Origin: Woeseiaceae bacterium | GTDB taxonomy: Bacteria; Pseudomonadota; Gammaproteobacteria; Steroidobacterales; Woeseiaceae | NCBI GenBank assembly: GCA_028279985.1 | Contig: JANQMR010000001.1 | Location: forward strand, 62,001-126,000 | Length of the DNA: 64,000 nt | Direction of reading: 5' to 3' | Shown: positions 60,927 through 64,000 of the stretch, one piece after another | Layout of the letters: the number at the start of each line of letters is the position of its first letter | Position numbering within the stretch: position 1 is the first letter of the stretch | Program-made: the position numbers and the translations under genes | The notes under the pieces: generated by a model | What the model saw: only the letters and a program-made list of their open reading frames with translations | What the model was told of the DNA's origin: nothing | The model's database searches: none

Positions 60927-61896
60927 AGGGGCACCTCACTCGAGGATTACCGGTACCGGCGCCTGTCTGCCGGCACGCGTCGTGACCAACCACGATCTCG
61001 CGCAGATCATGGATACGTCCGACGAGTGGATTCGCGAACGCACCGGTATCAAGCGCCGGCACCTGGTCGAGGGCGAGACCGCGGGCGACCTGGGGCTGGT
61101 TGCCGCGAAAAACGCGATTGAAATGGCCGGCATAGCGCCGGATGCGATCGACCTGATCGTCGTCGCCACGACGACCCCGGACAAGGTGTTTCCCGGAACC
61201 GCCTGCATCATCCAGCGGCGGCTGGGTATCGGCGGCTGTGCCGCGTTCGACGTGCAGGCGGCGTGCAGCGGATTCGTCTACGGCCTGGACATTGCCGACC
61301 GGCAGATACGTACCGGCGGTGCGCGCGTCGCGTTGATCATCGGCGCGGAGACGCTGTCGAAAATCGTCAATTGGGAAGACCGCGGTACCGCGGTGTTGTT
61401 CGGCGACGGTGCCGGCGCGGTGGTTCTCGAGGCATCGGAGCAGGAAGGCGTGATATCCACTCACATACATGCCGACGGTCGTTACGCGGACTTGCTCGAA
61501 GTGCCGCAAGGTATCTCGAGCGGCTACGATGCGGTTCGCGCGGAGCGGGCTTTCATCACGATGCAGGGGAATGCGGTGTTCAAACGCGCGGTCGCCACGC
61601 TGGACTCGATGGCGCGTGAAACCTTGGACGCCAACGGCATCGATCGTCACGACATCGATTGGCTGGTGCCGCATCAGGCCAATCTCAGGATCATCGCGGC
61701 GGCGGCCAGAAAACTGGATTTGCCGATGGAGCGGGTGATCGTCACCGTCGACGAGCACGCCAATACCAGCGGGGCTTCGATTCCGCTGGCGCTGGACGCC
61801 GCGGTGCGTGACGGGCGCATCGGCGCCGGCGATCTGTTGCTGTTCGAGGCCTTCGGCGCCGGTTTTACCTGGGGGTCGGCGCTGGTCCGCTTCTAA
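60916..61896 (+). CDS. fabH: Beta-ketoacyl-ACP synthase III family protein
   Basis: The 326-residue protein has the KAS III triad C117 (DVQAACSGFVYGL), H253 (WLVPHQANLRII) and N283 (DEHANTSGASIPLAL), and the FabH start RITGTGACLPARVVTNHDLAQIMDTSDEWIRERTGIKRRH. It joins an acyl group to malonyl-ACP. Fatty acid synthesis genes (plsX, fabD, acpP) are not beside it; it follows a fatty acyl-AMP ligase-ACP, so it may be a pathway-specific paralog rather than housekeeping FabH. Confidence 0.92.
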   Translation: MTDSGAPHSRITGTGACLPARVVTNHDLAQIMDTSDEWIRERTGIKRRHLVEGETAGDLGLVAAKNAIEMAGIAPDAIDLIVVATTTPDKVFPGTACIIQRRLGIGGCAAFDVQAACSGFVYGLDIADRQIRTGGARVALIIGAETLSKIVNWEDRGTAVLFGDGAGAVVLEASEQEGVISTHIHADGRYADLLEVPQGISSGYDAVRAERAFITMQGNAVFKRAVATLDSMARETLDANGIDRHDIDWLVPHQANLRIIAAAARKLDLPMERVIVTVDEHANTSGASIPLALDAAVRDGRIGAGDLLLFEAFGAGFTWGSALVRF

Positions 61897-61944
61897 GGGT
61901 CGCATTCGACATAAAGTCGGCGATTTAACTGTTTTCGGCAAAAT

Positions 61945-61997
61945 TAGTGTGATCTGCGTCACATTTTGGCTTCCTGGCTGTCTCTATACTGCGGCAA
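61945..61997 (+). promoter_or_regulatory. Class II CRP-dependent promoter
   Basis: TGTGA-TCTGCG-TCACA (61948-61963) matches the CRP consensus in both arms. TATACT (61985-61990) is a good -10 box. The predicted start near 61997 puts the operator centre at about -41.5, the class II position. No good -35 box is present, as expected for such promoters. The next gene starts at 62045. Confidence 0.8.
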
Positions 61998-62044
61998 AAC
62001 CACGCTGTCGCCGATTGCCGACAGTATTGGTTGGGAAAGCGACT

Positions 62045-62269
62045 ATGAGCAAGGAATTCAAGGACATCGAATTCAAGGACATCGAATTCAAAGACGAATT
62101 CGAGGACATCCCGCTGTCCGAATCCAACGTCTCGCTGAAACTCGAGGCGATTCGGCGGCGTTGCTCCGAGTTGCTGGACGAACCGGACCTCTTGAACGAG
62201 CTGTCACTCGAAGAATCGGACGACATGCCGATTCGGGTACCCGGCCGCGATCCCTACAACCACAGCTAG
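62045..62269 (+). CDS. Small acidic protein, CRP-controlled
   Basis: The 74-residue protein begins MSKEFKDIEFKDIEFKDEFEDIP, a region made of repeated E-F-K-D-I units, and is acidic and helical afterwards (LKLEAIRRRCSELLDEPDLLNELSLEE), ending MPIRVPGRDPYNHS. It has one Cys, no signal peptide and no membrane segment. GGGAAAG before the ATG may serve as ribosome site. I recognise no family. The CRP site upstream makes it likely to be a real, carbon-status-regulated gene. Confidence 0.72.
   Translation: MSKEFKDIEFKDIEFKDEFEDIPLSESNVSLKLEAIRRRCSELLDEPDLLNELSLEESDDMPIRVPGRDPYNHS
62054..62110 (+). repeat. Tandem repeat of 15 bp at the start of the small protein
   Basis: GAATTCAAGGACATC occurs at 62054 and 62069, followed by a 12-bp version (GAATTCAAAGAC at 62084) and GAATTCGAGGACATC at 62096. 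All keep the frame. Confidence 0.95.
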
Positions 62270-62373
62270 TGATCTGCGGGACAGGCCCTAGCACAACCGC
62301 GCTCGTTCGCCGCCCGTCGTCTCGCCGCCGCGGCCCCAGGGTTTGGCAAGCTGTCACGGAATCCACCGGCTTT

Positions 62374-63171
62374 TCAGCGGCGCGTGTCGTTCACCGCCTC
62401 CTCGACACGGCGGATATCCGCCCGTAACTCGACGATCTCGCGGCGCAGCGCTTCACGTTCGTCGTGCGCGATGTGCTCGGCCGCCTCGGCGCTGGTGCGG
62501 TCTCGTGCGTGGACGTTCTGCATCGAGTTGACGATCAGCGCAATGAACAGGTTCAGTACCGCAAAGCTGGTGACGATGACGAACGGCACGAAAAACGCCC
62601 AGGCGTAAGGGTAGACCTCCATCACCGGCCGTACGATGCCCATCGACCAGCTCTCCAGGGTCATGATCTGGAACAGGCTGTACATCGATTCGCCGATCGT
62701 GCCGAACCATTGCGGAAACGTGTCGCCGAAAAGCTTGGTCGCCATCACACCGGCGATGTAGAACACCAGCAGCAGCACGGCGACGATCGATCCCATGCCC
62801 GGCAATGCGCTGATCAGCGCACCGACCACCGTGCGCATCTGCGGCACGACGGACACGAGTCTCAGCACACGCAATATCCTGAGCGCGCGCAACACCGACA
62901 AGGGCCCCGCCGCCGGCAACCAGGCGATGGTCACGATCGCGAAGTCGAACAGGTTCCAGCCGCTGGTGAAAAACCGCGCACGATACACCCACAGTTTGAG
63001 CGCAATCTCTACCGTGAAGATCCACAACGCCGTCCGATCGATGGCGACCAGCAGGCCGCCCGCGCGATCCATCGCGGCAGGCCAGGTCTCGAGGCCCAGC
63101 GTGATTGCATTGATCGCGATCACGGCTGTGATCGTAACGTTGAACCAGCGTGATTCGACGATTTGGCGCAC
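62374..63171 (-). CDS. Bacterial voltage-gated sodium channel (NaChBac-like)
   Basis: The 265-residue protein has the six-helix layout of a single-domain channel: S1 ([20 protein letters not shown]), S2-S3, S4 with four arginines at i+3 spacing (R95, R98, R101, R104 in [13 protein letters not shown]), S5, a pore helix and filter TLESWSM (171-177), identical to the TLESW filter of NaChBac-type sodium channels, and S6 ([21 protein letters not shown]). The cytoplasmic tail is a coiled coil (about 235-265) that should make the tetramer. It likely carries sodium for motility or pH response. The gene stands alone; 62270-62373 holds no gene. Confidence 0.94.
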   Translation of the reverse strand: MRQIVESRWFNVTITAVIAINAITLGLETWPAAMDRAGGLLVAIDRTALWIFTVEIALKLWVYRARFFTSGWNLFDFAIVTIAWLPAAGPLSVLRALRILRVLRLVSVVPQMRTVVGALISALPGMGSIVAVLLLVFYIAGVMATKLFGDTFPQWFGTIGESMYSLFQIMTLESWSMGIVRPVMEVYPYAWAFFVPFVIVTSFAVLNLFIALIVNSMQNVHARDRTSAEAAEHIAHDEREALRREIVELRADIRRVEEAVNDTRR

Positions 63172-63273
63172 CGGGATTCTCCTTCCCGAGGAAACCCGCG
63201 AACTTTGTCGTCAGTGCCGGAGGCTGTCAACGTGGTAGCGCCGCGTCGAGCGGCGATAGAGTGCTACTATTGT

Positions 63274-63313
63274 CAAATCGCCGAGCCAAATCGCCGAGTC
63301 AGTACCGCCGAGC
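63274..63313 (+). repeat. 3 x 13/14-bp tandem repeat upstream of the Mo-hydroxylase operon
   Basis: CAAATCGCCGAGC (63274-63286), CAAATCGCCGAGT (63287-63299) and CAGTACCGCCGAGC (63300-63313) follow in tandem, 78 bp before the small-subunit start. Nothing else coding lies in 63172-63390. Confidence 0.9.
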
Positions 63314-63390
63314 AGTATTTCCAATATCGACAATCACTCGGCGACGCCGGCCCGGGAGCCGGCATGCGAACATCGAAATCGGGGAGTGTC

Positions 63391-63849
63391 ATGGCATTGG
63401 ATCTTACGATCAACGGTAAAGCGCACACGCTGGACGTGGACCCGGCAATGCCGTTGTTGTGGGCCATCCGCGACGTCGCCGGGCTGACCGGCACCAAGTA
63501 CGGTTGCGGCAAGGCCTTGTGCGGCGCTTGTGTCGTGCACCTCGACGGCCAGCCGGTACGGTCCTGCAACTTCCCGGTCTCGGCAGCCGCCGGGCGGGCG
63601 ATCACGACGATCGAGGGCCTCTCCGAGGACGGCAATCACCCGGTGCAGCGCGCCTGGCGGGCGCTCAATGTCCCGCAATGCGGTTACTGCCAGTCGGGCC
63701 AGATCATGAGCGCGGCGGCTTTACTGGAACGAAATCCCGAACCCAGCGATGCCGATATCGATACGGCGATGAGCGGCAACATCTGCCGCTGCGGCACTTA
63801 CACCCGGATCCGCCAGGCTATTCGCAAGGCAGCGGAGGAACTCGCATGA
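63391..63849 (+). CDS. (2Fe-2S) small subunit of a xanthine-dehydrogenase-family molybdenum enzyme
   Basis: The 152-residue protein has an N-terminal plant-type ferredoxin cluster ([17 protein letters not shown] with a later SC) and a C-terminal helical cluster ([31 protein letters not shown]), the usual IorA/CoxS/XdhS arrangement. It passes electrons from the molybdenum subunit. GGGGAG precedes ATG 63391. It overlaps the next gene by 4 bp. Its short, signal-less form next to a Tat-signal large subunit suggests export as a complex. Confidence 0.94.
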   Translation: MALDLTINGKAHTLDVDPAMPLLWAIRDVAGLTGTKYGCGKALCGACVVHLDGQPVRSCNFPVSAAAGRAITTIEGLSEDGNHPVQRAWRALNVPQCGYCQSGQIMSAAALLERNPEPSDADIDTAMSGNICRCGTYTRIRQAIRKAAEELA

Positions 63850-64000
63850 GCAGGATCGAGAGAATCAGCCGGCGCGAGTTCCTTGACCGGACCGGTAGGG
63901 CCGGCGGCGGGCTGGTGCTCGCCCTGACCCTGACGGCTTGCGGCCGGTCGGATCGGGAGACGCCGCCCGCCGGCGGTGTCACGGCGTCGTCCGGTAGTAC
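63846..64000 (+). CDS. Molybdenum-binding large subunit, isoquinoline 1-oxidoreductase type (3' truncated)
   Basis: Only the first 51 residues are visible: [21 protein letters not shown], a twin-arginine signal (S-R-R-E-F-L) followed by a hydrophobic stretch with ALTLTACG. Such a Tat-exported start directly after a (2Fe-2S) subunit is typical of the isoquinoline/aldehyde oxidoreductase beta subunits, which are periplasmic and often use c-type cytochromes. The identity is inferred from position and signal only. Confidence 0.75.
   Translation, partial: MSRIERISRREFLDRTGRAGGGLVLALTLTACGRSDRETPPAGGVTASSGS

Noticed and set aside
62282-62291. CAGGCCCTAG, identical to the last ten bases of the MITE-like element
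   Set aside because: Ten bases alone, with no inverted partner or internal stems nearby, are not enough to call a relic.

Overview
The window looks like the chromosome of a high-G+C, aerobic or facultative gammaproteobacterium. The evidence is a complete ccmABCDEFGHI cytochrome c maturation operon in gammaproteobacterial order, a tRNA-Cys(GCA)/tRNA-Leu(UAA) pair as in the E. coli glyW-cysT-leuZ cluster, a textbook CRP-type operator, and DUF6502/DUF5666, DUF3108 and DUF374 genes. An NSS-type sodium-dependent transporter and a NaChBac-like sodium channel suggest, but do not prove, a marine or saline habitat. The species cannot be named from the sequence.

Layout. 1-5480: a CoA-dependent aromatic degradation operon (acyl-CoA dehydrogenase, RidA, fused FAD-monooxygenase/Old Yellow Enzyme of the 2-aminobenzoyl-CoA/salicylyl-CoA type, second OYE). 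5559-10206, opposite strand: iorA-iorB (2-oxoacid:ferredoxin oxidoreductase) coupled to a reductive-dehalogenase/QueG-like Fe-S protein. 10396-14357: MaoC, cyclase, CMD and MocR genes. 14354-19600: EamA exporter and an RND pump. 19828-27204: a two-component system, then a tight operon of P-loop protein, ABC protein, alpha/beta hydrolase and porin. 27277-29583: DUF5666 lipoprotein and DUF6502 protein. 29868-30108: two tRNAs.

30109-39100 is a visibly lower-G+C block beside tRNA-Leu. It holds a histidine kinase/response regulator pair, two secreted proteins, a PAS-LuxR regulator, a TPR-CHAT (caspase-like) lipoprotein and a membrane-anchored protein. VapBC follows. 39980-42917 has a membrane protein, thymidine kinase and an AAA-FHA protein. 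43182-50230 is the ccm operon. A 271-bp nested inverted-repeat element (MITE-like) sits exactly between ccmI and an NSS transporter and supplies the ccmI stop codon and the first base of the transporter start codon. 51993-57385 has a PLP decarboxylase, a thioredoxin-like lipoprotein, a lipoprotein, DUF3108 and a lysophospholipid acyltransferase. 57520-61896 is a P450 / fatty acyl-AMP ligase-ACP / KAS III operon. A CRP-controlled 74-aa protein, a sodium channel and the start of a molybdenum hydroxylase operon end the window.

The most striking pattern is a set of short tandem duplications (10-16 bp units, once 50 bp and once a 72-bp-spaced copy) sitting at gene starts, gene ends or in short intergenic gaps, at more than fifteen places across the high-G+C backbone. 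Inside genes the units are multiples of three; outside they are not. I found none in the low-G+C block. Second in interest are the ior/Rdh-like operon and the CHAT island as possible undescribed systems.
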